A stretch of DNA of 38,478 nt, taken from contig JAGVIE010000032.1 in assembly GCA_020056225.1 (NCBI GenBank), forward strand, positions 1-38,478, read 5' to 3'. Origin of the DNA: Bacteroidota bacterium (GTDB lineage Bacteria > Bacteroidota > Ignavibacteria > UBA10030 > SZUA-254). The notes beneath the pieces were generated by a model, which saw nothing but the letters and a program-made list of their open reading frames with translations, searched no databases and was not told the DNA's origin. The translations under genes were made by a program, and so were the position numbers. Positions 1 through 7,744 of the stretch are shown here, piece after piece (position 1 is the first letter of the stretch; each line of letters starts with the position of its first letter).

Positions 1-99
1 GCCGTTCTGCCAGCTCTCCATCCTATTTTTTCAATTTGTCCTTGCGGACGTCCCGTTCTTTTCTGAACGGGATGCAATAGCCGTTCTGCCAGCTCTCCA
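1..99. repeat. Partial 79-bp direct repeat with internal hairpin
   Basis: The 20-mer gccgttctgccagctctcca occurs at 1-20 and again at 80-99, giving a period of 79 bp. The unit between the copies holds a perfect 8-bp stem (51-58 with 65-72, six-base loop). Only one full unit and the start of the next are visible because the window begins inside it, so the array may continue to the left. On the minus strand the unit looks slightly like the 5' half of a long-variable-arm tRNA, but the 3' half is absent. No gene is visible here. The function is unknown; a REP-like or minisatellite element is the plain reading. Confidence 0.6.
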
Positions 100-168
100 A
101 CACCAACTACATCCGGTTATGTTCGGACTAAATATAGAAAAAAGACTATCTTAAATCAAGCATGCTGG

Positions 169-1029
169 TTAACTATATTGAGTTAACGCAACTCCGGTTA
201 AAGCTATACTTCCTCCGACGATAAATGTCGATGTTATTGTTTGATCAAGTAGCAATAATGCGAGCAAGGTTGTAAGAATTGGTTGGAGATTAGCAAAGAT
301 TGCTACTTTGGTGGCAGTAATTCGACTGAGTGCATAATACCATAAAAGATATGCAAAGATGGAGGTTCCTAAAGACAGGTACAACAATCCGCCCCAGTGA
401 TTGATTGTTAATATCGAATAATCATAATTGATTGTTTCGTATATCCCAATCGGGATGAACATTACAGTCCCGATAATCATCGTAGTCGAGCTTGTTGTAA
501 AGGCGCCATACCGCAAAACTAACACGCGCCCTTGTATAGTATAAAGTGACCACGCAAGCACGGCAATCAGCAGTAATAAATTCCCGATTGCATAATCTGA
601 CCGAAAATCTATACCATGTTCAAATACGATTGTGAATATTCCGCAAAAAGCTATCGCTACTCCAAGTCCTTTTTTCCAATTAACATGCTCTCTCCCCATG
701 ATGTGTGAGATTAACAGCACCACTGCCGGTGTACAGCCATATAATAGTGCGGCATTGGTAGGGGTTGTATATTTCATTGCAAGAAGAAAAAAAAACTGAT
801 TAACCGGAATTGCCAAAAAGCTTAGGAACACAATCATCCTATAATCATTTTTTTGAAATTTAAACTTTGTTTTTCTAACTACGGCTATTACCACAAGACC
901 CACAGCCGCCATCAACGATCTGAGCATAGTCAACGTGACCGGATCGATATCCTTCACAACAACCTTTGCAACGATGTGCGTGCCGCTTGCGATGAGCGAT
1001 TGGAACAACATTATAAAATAAACAAACAT
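169..1029 (-). CDS. EamA/DMT-family transporter
   Basis: A 286-residue integral membrane protein with about ten hydrophobic segments arranged as two EamA halves. The second half contains the family-typical stretch LSLGTSIFAYLLWYYAL and ends in a hydrophobic helix. Such proteins export or import small metabolites such as amino acids or nucleotide precursors; the substrate cannot be read from sequence. I chose the ATG at 1029 because it opens the first membrane helix. A longer frame begins at a TTG at 1110 but would add a polar leader and overlap the divergent MFS gene. The two transporters are divergent and share an intergenic stretch of about 80 bp, so their promoters probably overlap. Confidence 0.85.
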   Translation of the reverse strand: MFVYFIMLFQSLIASGTHIVAKVVVKDIDPVTLTMLRSLMAAVGLVVIAVVRKTKFKFQKNDYRMIVFLSFLAIPVNQFFFLLAMKYTTPTNAALLYGCTPAVVLLISHIMGREHVNWKKGLGVAIAFCGIFTIVFEHGIDFRSDYAIGNLLLLIAVLAWSLYTIQGRVLVLRYGAFTTSSTTMIIGTVMFIPIGIYETINYDYSILTINHWGGLLYLSLGTSIFAYLLWYYALSRITATKVAIFANLQPILTTLLALLLLDQTITSTFIVGGSIALTGVALTQYS

Positions 1030-1110
1030 GTATTGAATATAAGAAAAAAGCTTGACACCACAGTTATTGAAGCATGATTCTATAGTTTTTTGTATCTTAC
1101 CTCCTGTCAA

Positions 1111-2346
1111 ATGGAATACTGGAAAAAAAATCTATACGTATTATGGGGCACACAATTCCTTACCATGATTGGAATGAATCTTGTGGTTCCCTTCCTCCCT
1201 TTTTATATTCGCGATCTCGGAATATCCAATGAGAAGGAGCTGGCGCAGTGGAGCGGATTGGTATTTGCGGGTCCTTTCATTACTTCTTTCATCGCTACTC
1301 CATTATGGGGATCTTTGGGCGATAAGCACGGCAGAAAATTGATGGTTGTTCGTGCTATTTTCGGACTTGCCTTGTCTCAGGTTTTTATTGGCTTCTCACA
1401 GAACGTTTATCAACTATTTTTCTTCCGAATGGTGCAAGGCGCGATAAGCGGTTTTATACCTGCTGCACTAACACTTGTTTCCACATCGACACCTAAAGCG
1501 CGTATCGGTTACGCTCTTGGATTGCTGCAATCGGCAACTGCCGGAGGTATAATGGTAGGACCGGCTGTAGGCGGATTCCTTGCAGATATAATCGGCTACC
1601 GTGAAATATTTTTTATCACTGCCGGACTTTGCTTTATCGGCGGTGTCGTTGTCATTAAGCTAGTACATGAAGTTGAACAACCGCGTGTAACTTCAAATGC
1701 CCCATCAGTGCTTCAGAATTTCCGATTGATGCTCACCGACAAGCAACTTCGCATAGTAGCTATTGTAATTGTGGTCTCACAAGCAGCAGGTCTGATGATC
1801 GAACCGCTATTCGCTCTTTTCATAGAAACTTTCAAGACAAACACTAAATATATTTCAACACTTACAGGTCTAACCTTCGCAGTTGCCGGCATCTTCATGG
1901 TTATTTCGGCACCGTGGTGGGGACGAAGAAACGATAGATTGGGATACAAGCGAAATCTTATAATAGCGCTCACAGGAACCGGAATTGCTTACAGCCTTCA
2001 CATGATTGTTCCGAACTTGATATTGCTGAGTTTTCTTCGGGCAGGTCTTGGGTTTGCGCGCGGTGGAATTCTTCATGCGCTTTATTCAATGACGAGCTTA
2101 CTCGCTCCTTTAGATCGAAAAGGCGGAATGATGGGAATTGCTGCAAGTCTTACAGTCCTTGGAAATATGATCGGACCATTATCAGGAGGAATGATAGCCG
2201 GGCAAGCCGGTCTTACAATAGTTTTCGGAGTGAATAGTTTATTGCTACTGCTTTGCAGTTTGATTGTTTGGAAATATTATGTAGAAAAACCTATTCATGA
2301 CCATATCAATGAAGATGCAGAACAAGTAGCTACAATGGTAGAATAA
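1111..2346 (+). CDS. MFS transporter, multidrug-efflux-like
   Basis: A 411-residue major facilitator with about twelve hydrophobic segments. The loop between helices 2 and 3 carries GSLGDKHGRKLMVV, which matches MFS motif A (GxLaDrxGrkxxl). The helix 5 region AGGIMVGPAVGGFLAD fits the antiporter motif C pattern, so drug/proton antiport is the likely mechanism (MdtG/TetA type). The start at 1111 (MEYWKKN) gives the usual short cytoplasmic N-terminus. An in-frame start seven codons earlier is possible. No clear Shine-Dalgarno site precedes either. The gene is divergent from the DMT transporter, and the stop is followed by a T-rich stretch without a hairpin. Confidence 0.87.
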   Translation: MEYWKKNLYVLWGTQFLTMIGMNLVVPFLPFYIRDLGISNEKELAQWSGLVFAGPFITSFIATPLWGSLGDKHGRKLMVVRAIFGLALSQVFIGFSQNVYQLFFFRMVQGAISGFIPAALTLVSTSTPKARIGYALGLLQSATAGGIMVGPAVGGFLADIIGYREIFFITAGLCFIGGVVVIKLVHEVEQPRVTSNAPSVLQNFRLMLTDKQLRIVAIVIVVSQAAGLMIEPLFALFIETFKTNTKYISTLTGLTFAVAGIFMVISAPWWGRRNDRLGYKRNLIIALTGTGIAYSLHMIVPNLILLSFLRAGLGFARGGILHALYSMTSLLAPLDRKGGMMGIAASLTVLGNMIGPLSGGMIAGQAGLTIVFGVNSLLLLLCSLIVWKYYVEKPIHDHINEDAEQVATMVE

Positions 2347-2398
2347 AAAAGGGTGAGTATTTGTTTGCACTTTTTGTCTTTTTCTTTTTTACGTAGAA

Positions 2399-3067
2399 TC
2401 ATTTCACAAGCATCATCTTTTTCACACTCGTGAAACTTCCGGCATACACTTGGTAGTAGTAAACGCCACTCGGTACCGAACTTGCATCCCATACTGCCTC
2501 GTGATAACCTGCAAGTTGTTCTCCATCTACTAAAGTTACGACTTCTTCTCCAAGCACATTGTAAATCTTTAGTGTTACATAATTAGCCGCAGGCAATTGG
2601 TAATTGATAACCGTTGATGGGTTGAACGGGTTGGGATAGTTTTGGAATAGCTCAAATCTTTCCGGTGCAGCGATAGATATTTTGATCTGCTTCGTCCATC
2701 TCTCACCTGTTGGTGTTGAGATTGTGAAGGATATTGTTTGTTCCTTATTTACAGGCGCAATTTTATCGACTGAGAAAACAAACTCTACCGGACTTTCTTC
2801 ATTCGGTTTGATGTTTGATATGTTTTGGACTGATGGTGATATGTTCAGCCATTTGGGTAGGTTGACCGCTTCAATCTTTGTATTCGTTGTCGATCTTTCC
2901 GAAGCGTTCGCAACTGTCAGCTCGATCAGATTACCTGTTGAGGCAAAGGGTACCTGATATAATTGACTCGCATGAACCGGCTGCGGTTGAGATGTCTGTC
3001 CAAATACCGATTGACAATAAATCATACCGACAATTAGTATCATTCCGATCATCAATATTCTTTTCAT
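2399..3067 (-). CDS. Secreted protein with T9SS type A sorting domain
   Basis: A 222-residue exported protein. Residues 1-23 form a signal peptide (hydrophobic core, then VFGQ). The middle part (about 30-135) looks like a beta-sandwich domain and I do not recognise a specific family. From about residue 139 the C-terminus carries FELFQNYPNPFNPST followed by the beta-strand pattern VTLKIYNVLGEEV and the terminal SVKKMMLVK. This is the type A sorting domain of the type IX (Por) system, used to carry proteins across the outer membrane and anchor them there. The start is supported by GAAGGAGA nine bases before the ATG. The gene lies downstream of the InlB-repeat gene on the same strand. The role is unknown beyond surface display or secretion. 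Confidence 0.85.
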   Translation of the reverse strand: MKRILMIGMILIVGMIYCQSVFGQTSQPQPVHASQLYQVPFASTGNLIELTVANASERSTTNTKIEAVNLPKWLNISPSVQNISNIKPNEESPVEFVFSVDKIAPVNKEQTISFTISTPTGERWTKQIKISIAAPERFELFQNYPNPFNPSTVINYQLPAANYVTLKIYNVLGEEVVTLVDGEQLAGYHEAVWDASSVPSGVYYYQVYAGSFTSVKKMMLVK

Positions 3068-3158
3068 ATCTACTTTCTCCTTCGGCTAAACGTTGAAACC
3101 CTTGATAGAATTCTAATTCCCTTTACTAAAGATCGGGCTATTCGTCCCGGTTTTTATT

Positions 3159-6100
3159 TTAATTACCTTCTACAAACACTGCTTTCACTGTTTTATTCCC
3201 GTTCATGATTATCGTTTTCGGGTTCTGTGTTCCGGTTAAATCTATTTCCCAATGATCAAATTCCCACGATATTGGCGCGGGTATGTTTGGTGTTACGCCC
3301 TGCTGCGCGGCAAATTCACTTCCTATACCTGTAAGTGTTACGCTTGTACCTGGCGTATAATTAGTTTGATTAGGAGATTTTAACACCCTGCCGCTTCCAC
3401 TTATCTGGATTGTTAGTGTATAGCTGACTGTAATTGTGAATGCCGATGTACTCGTTCCTGTTCCCGCTGAGTTCGTCACACTGATTGTTCCCGTTGTTGT
3501 TCCGGTTGGTACTGTTGCTGTAATTTGCGTCGGGGAGTTTACTGTATATGATGCCGTTGTGCCATTGAACTTAACAGAGGTTATACCCACAAAGTTCGCT
3601 CCGGTTATCGTTACGCTCGTTCCTACAGGTCCGCTTGACGGTGTAAAACTTGATATTGTCGGTGCGGTAAGTGCAAAGTTGGCAGTCACTGTTTTGTTCG
3701 CGTTCATTGTGATGTTTGCCGGATTGGTCGTACCTGTTAAATCCCCTGTCCAGTTCACAAAATAGTATCCTGTTGCAGGTGTTGCTGTCAACTGCACAGA
3801 AGTACCATAATTATATGTTGATTGATTGGGATTCTTTGTCACCGTACCGTTTGTCGCGTTTACGGTTAAAGTGTAGGTGTTGATTGCAAAATTCGCCATC
3901 ACTGTTTTGTTGGCATTCATCGTGATTGTTACTGGATTCACTGATGACGTGGTATCACCTGTCCAATTGACAAAGTGATAACCCGTTATCGGTGTTGCTG
4001 TTAACTGCACAGAAGTACCATAATTATATGTTGATTGATTGGGATTCTTTGTAACAGTACCGTTAGTCGCGTTTACGGTTAGAGTGTATATGTTGATTGC
4101 GAACTTAGCAGTGATGGTATGATTTACTGTAACGTTATTAAAGGCATAGCTCGCAAGTGCACCCTGGTTTACTCCGTCCACGATTACGCTATCGACATGG
4201 TAACCGGTGTTGGGTGTAATTGTAAACGATTGATTCAAGCCGCAATTGAGATTCACTATACCGCTCGGACTGATCGTCCCGTTCACGCTTGCAGATGCTG
4301 TGATTGTGTTCTGATTGATTGCGTACACCGACCTGATTGTATGATTGGCAATGACATTCGTAAATGTGTAGGATGTAATTGTACCTTGATTCACTCCATC
4401 CACGAGGACGCTATCTACATGGTAGCAACTGTTTGGTGTAATGGTAAATGTTTGACTCCCGCCGTAATTAACCGTGGCAGGAGATGATGGACTGATTGCA
4501 CCGTTTACACCCGCTGTTGGCATGATTGTATATGTGTTGATTGCAAAACTTACCGATATTATGTGTGCTGTTGTTACGTTTGTAAATGTATAGCTTGTCG
4601 TAGAATCTACTTTTATTCCATCTACTATCACGCTATCCACATGGTAACCGGTTGATGGGCTGATAGTAAACGATTGATTCTCTCCGTATGTAACGCTCAC
4701 CTCGCCGCTTGGTACGATGGAGCCATTTGCGCCAGCAGTTGCAGTTATGACAAAAACGTTTTGTATAAACGTTGCCGTAATAGTATTATTACCACTCATG
4801 ACAACATTTACCGGGTTTGCCGTATCGCTCACATCTCCGCTCCAAGCAGAGAATTTGTAACCTGTTCCGGGGGTTGCCGTTAGCGTAACTGTGGTTGCGC
4901 TATCATACATTGCAAACTCCGGTGATTTTGTTACCGTACCATTACCAATTACATTGATGTTGAGGTTGTATTGGGGCGGGGGAATTTGCAAACGCTCCAA
5001 TATATACTGAGCATTGTAATACAAGAACTTCCATCCCTCGATTGTTACAGTTTTATTATCTCCATCCAATGAATCCCGATATTCCTCATCCACTTTTTGC
5101 TGGAAGAGTTTTATTTGGCGGGCGCAATTGTTGGAATCGCAGGCAATAATATAACTTCGCGCAACGGTGAGGTCGCTGTCGAGTAGAGCAATAAAGCTTC
5201 CATCAGATACCCATCCATATGTCCCAACTGTATCTTTAATCTCGATGAGACTATCAACCAGAGTAAGTACTGGTGTAGACGGTGATGGACTAAGCGGGAT
5301 AAACGGATTTAGAAAAAATGACCTTGCAGTGTATTTCACAATTATTGATTGTTCAGTACTTAACCAATCTAATGCAAATTTGACAAAAGATGGAGTTAGG
5401 TATTTTACAGTTGGTTTACCGTATTTAACTATCACTGAATAAGAAGGAAAATAGAGAGCCTTTAAGTACTCATCTGTTTCGCTGGTTATACCCTCTTTAG
5501 ATAACTCTGGTGAATTATCAGGATCGATATCACATAAATCACCGAATATTGACAACTTGATATCTCCTTGTGTTGAGCGAAATCTCGCCTCTAATAGATT
5601 AATTGCCCGCGGTTTATCAAATTCTGCTAATGATCTTGCGAAGGAACCGACGTTACCCACATCGGTTGACAAGCTTATTGTATCTGCTAATAAATTCCCC
5701 GCAGTAATTTTATATTGGCTGTTTTTTCCATACAATGCGAGTATTGGTACAACTAATATGTCCGGCAACCTGTTTCGTATAGCATCTTGTAGTGTATCAA
5801 AATAGTCAAACCTACCTGCTTCAGCTAATTGAAGTATTGCCATAAATTTGATAATACTCGTTTCTTGCATCCTGGCAAGAGTATCCATTCCCTGAATCGC
5901 ATCCTGATAACCGAAATAACCACGAAACAGTTGGTAGTCATAGTATTGAGACTCCCAAGATTTATATAGCGGTTGACCAACCGATGATATAAAAAAGTTA
6001 CTTAGGATAAAATCTTTTTCTGCCTCGCCGCAATTAACGGCAAGAATACGGGCAGCAGCATCCATTTTCATATGTTTATTTATAATGTATCCCCTTAGGT

Positions 6101-6233
6101 GTTCGACAGATGTATCTTGTTGAACAGCCCAGAAATCATCCCTCGATATTTCTATATCCCAAAGTCGCTGAGCTTGTGAAATATAAGGAGCATTTAACAA
6201 GAAAAGAATGAAAATTATTTTTATTTGGTTCAT
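3159..6233 (-). CDS. Large exported protein with InlB-type B-repeats and an IPT/TIG domain
   Basis: A 1024-residue protein beginning with a signal peptide (MNQIKIIFILFLLNA...ISQAQ). Residues of roughly 60-420 are mainly helical and reminiscent of HEAT-like repeats. Then come about six repeats of the divergent InlB B-repeat type (pattern NGTVTKNP...GTSVQLTATP...GYxFVNWTGD...NKTVxANFA), including three of a GYHVDSVIVDG subtype. One IPT/TIG domain follows (FTPSSGPVGTSVTITGANF) and then a last B-repeat. No T9SS sorting domain is present, so it differs from its exported neighbours; anchoring or substrate binding at the surface is likely. I chose the ATG at 6233, which opens the signal peptide; a longer frame to 6356 overlaps the upstream gene. 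It starts 14 bp after that gene and is probably cotranscribed with it. Confidence 0.82.
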   Translation of the reverse strand: MNQIKIIFILFLLNAPYISQAQRLWDIEISRDDFWAVQQDTSVEHLRGYIINKHMKMDAAARILAVNCGEAEKDFILSNFFISSVGQPLYKSWESQYYDYQLFRGYFGYQDAIQGMDTLARMQETSIIKFMAILQLAEAGRFDYFDTLQDAIRNRLPDILVVPILALYGKNSQYKITAGNLLADTISLSTDVGNVGSFARSLAEFDKPRAINLLEARFRSTQGDIKLSIFGDLCDIDPDNSPELSKEGITSETDEYLKALYFPSYSVIVKYGKPTVKYLTPSFVKFALDWLSTEQSIIVKYTARSFFLNPFIPLSPSPSTPVLTLVDSLIEIKDTVGTYGWVSDGSFIALLDSDLTVARSYIIACDSNNCARQIKLFQQKVDEEYRDSLDGDNKTVTIEGWKFLYYNAQYILERLQIPPPQYNLNINVIGNGTVTKSPEFAMYDSATTVTLTATPGTGYKFSAWSGDVSDTANPVNVVMSGNNTITATFIQNVFVITATAGANGSIVPSGEVSVTYGENQSFTISPSTGYHVDSVIVDGIKVDSTTSYTFTNVTTAHIISVSFAINTYTIMPTAGVNGAISPSSPATVNYGGSQTFTITPNSCYHVDSVLVDGVNQGTITSYTFTNVIANHTIRSVYAINQNTITASASVNGTISPSGIVNLNCGLNQSFTITPNTGYHVDSVIVDGVNQGALASYAFNNVTVNHTITAKFAINIYTLTVNATNGTVTKNPNQSTYNYGTSVQLTATPITGYHFVNWTGDTTSSVNPVTITMNANKTVMANFAINTYTLTVNATNGTVTKNPNQSTYNYGTSVQLTATPATGYYFVNWTGDLTGTTNPANITMNANKTVTANFALTAPTISSFTPSSGPVGTSVTITGANFVGITSVKFNGTTASYTVNSPTQITATVPTGTTTGTISVTNSAGTGTSTSAFTITVSYTLTIQISGSGRVLKSPNQTNYTPGTSVTLTGIGSEFAAQQGVTPNIPAPISWEFDHWEIDLTGTQNPKTIIMNGNKTVKAVFVEGN
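3673..4098 (-). repeat. Two near-identical 213-bp tandem units inside the InlB-repeat gene
   Basis: Each unit encodes 71 residues from the INxYTLTVNA segment to the NKTVxANFA segment. Landmarks recur exactly 213 bp apart (gcaaa at 3673 and 3886, the matching gcgaa at 4099). A 50-base stretch at 3790-3839 is repeated identically at 4003-4052. The other B-repeats in the gene are much more diverged, so this pair is a recent in-frame duplication or is kept alike by gene conversion. Confidence 0.85.
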
Positions 6234-6247
6234 AGATATTGCCTTTC

Positions 6248-7582
6248 TCAATTTACACAGTTTCCTAATGAATCGAACCAATCCGAGTGTGTGGTTATTG
6301 CCCAAAGCCTTATCTGTGTTTGAACATGTATATATGATATTATAGTTTGATCCCAAGCTTTTTGCTCTGAATAGTTTTTTATACCAGGATTGATTGTTAT
6401 ATCTGAATTTTTATACCCATCATCGAATCCTTTTTGTATATCAATTGTACCTCTATCAAACGCAGTATTTGCACATTCACCATTAACCTTTGGGATATCT
6501 ACTTTTGTTTTATAGACATTATCCATCATTATTTGCAGAAACTGTTTATAATGAGCAACGTGAACATCTTCATGTTGTCTTGATGCATAAGAGGAATAAT
6601 AACTTGAACAGTTTGAGATGCATGGTGTCTCACAAGGTTGCTTACCCTGAGTCCATTGGTTTAGTGCATCCATTATCCTATTATAATCAGTGCAATTAGT
6701 AATTAATTGTTGCAATAAAGAAAAATTGGTCCCATCTCCGACATCAGTCCAGTTTGAAGGAGGTGTACACACTGTTGAAATAATAGGTACGGATAAATTT
6801 GATATATTAAAATGCCAACTATTAGTCTGGTTATCCAAGCAAATATTAATACCGCCAAAAGTTGGCCTGAGTAAACATGAACTGAGCCTTGAATTATCTA
6901 ACCCTGTAACACCAAATGTATATTTACAATCAGTAGGCATAGAAATAGGACAAACCGTTACATCCACTTGGCAAGAATTCCTACAATCATCCATGCCTGT
7001 ATAAGTTTGTCCCTCAGATATTACTTGGATTGAATTTGGGTCAAATGTTTGTGGTTGAAGATCGCTGCCGCTACAACTTAAATCTCCCGTATATGTATAG
7101 CCAATTGAAGTAGCCCCCGGATCTGTTCGACTATATCCCAGTCCATCATTAACATACATCCAAGTTGAACGATCTCCTTGTGGGTAACAATTAAATGGGG
7201 GGAGTGTCGTCACACGCAACGTGTATACACCTGGATCGAAGGGTATAAATGTTATCTCTATTTGATTTGTTGTGAAATAATCAGATGCAACACCACCTGT
7301 CATGGTTTGATTATAAGAAGTTCCACAAGGTCCCTCAAATACACATTGAGGTGGAGCGCCTGGACCACATGAATGGTACTCATATTTCATATAGACCGTT
7401 GGTCGCACACCAGACGTTTGTAGAATTTTGGGGTTAATTTTTGCAACGCCGCTTGGTTGTATAACTACCTTCTCTTTAATCGTAACCTGCGCGGAGAGTG
7501 TTGCACTCAAGAGAAGAATTAAAACAAAAAGCAGTAAACTGCTATTTGGCAGAGAGAGAGAGATTTGCCTCAAGTATTTCAT
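6248..7582 (-). CDS. Exported zincin-like protein (HExxH), uncharacterised
   Basis: A 444-residue protein with a signal peptide (about 1-31, ending SATLSAQ) and a cysteine-rich body (for example YEYHSCGPGAPPQC, CETPCISNCSSYY). Near residue 328 there is HEDVHVAHY, a match to the HExxH zinc-protease motif. About 80 residues later NYSEQKAWDQ could supply the third ligand in an ExxAW arrangement seen in several zincin-like families. That reading is inference; I do not recognise the family. No T9SS sorting domain is present. It lies 14 bp upstream of the InlB-repeat gene on the same strand, which suggests the two products work together at the cell surface. A terminator hairpin from the preceding gene lies just upstream of its start. 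Confidence 0.75.
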   Translation of the reverse strand: MKYLRQISLSLPNSSLLLFVLILLLSATLSAQVTIKEKVVIQPSGVAKINPKILQTSGVRPTVYMKYEYHSCGPGAPPQCVFEGPCGTSYNQTMTGGVASDYFTTNQIEITFIPFDPGVYTLRVTTLPPFNCYPQGDRSTWMYVNDGLGYSRTDPGATSIGYTYTGDLSCSGSDLQPQTFDPNSIQVISEGQTYTGMDDCRNSCQVDVTVCPISMPTDCKYTFGVTGLDNSRLSSCLLRPTFGGINICLDNQTNSWHFNISNLSVPIISTVCTPPSNWTDVGDGTNFSLLQQLITNCTDYNRIMDALNQWTQGKQPCETPCISNCSSYYSSYASRQHEDVHVAHYKQFLQIMMDNVYKTKVDIPKVNGECANTAFDRGTIDIQKGFDDGYKNSDITINPGIKNYSEQKAWDQTIISYIHVQTQIRLWAITTHSDWFDSLGNCVN

Positions 7583-7691
7583 ATCGCATGTCCCGTTAGT
7601 GGTTCACCTGGTGCTTCGAAATCTTATGGCAAAAGATACAAAATATTTTTTGAGATGTCAAGGAAAAAGTGAAGGCAAGCAAATAATAAAA

Positions 7692-7717
7692 AAGGGTGAG
7701 CTGTTATACTCACCCTT
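7692..7717 (-). terminator. Rho-independent terminator of the M6 peptidase gene
   Basis: A perfect 9-bp stem (7692-7700 with 7709-7717, loop of eight bases). Read on the minus strand it is AAGGGTGAG, loop, CTCACCCTT followed by a run of T. It sits 27 bp after the stop of the M6 peptidase gene. Confidence 0.85.
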
Positions 7718-7744
7718 GAACCCAAACTTCTTACTTCAATGTTG

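Noticed and set aside
1-99. tRNA-Ser/Leu-like sequence on the minus strand (GGAGAGCTGGCAGAACGGC...GTCCGCAAGGAC)
   Set aside because: The anticodon stem would need a 6- or 8-base loop instead of 7, and the T arm and acceptor 3' strand are missing.
853-1077. Plus-strand open frame opposite the DMT transporter
   Set aside because: It lies antisense to a clear membrane protein and its product has no protein-like pattern.
3128-3158. Terminator (CGGG...CCCG) after the InlB-repeat gene
   Set aside because: The stem is only about four pairs and the T-run lies on the strand opposite to the gene that ends there.
3436-4487. Two plus-strand frames (3436-3765 and 4119-4487) opposite the InlB-repeat gene
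   Set aside because: Valine- or cysteine-rich products result from reading the repeat gene in antisense; no start signals or conservation pattern.
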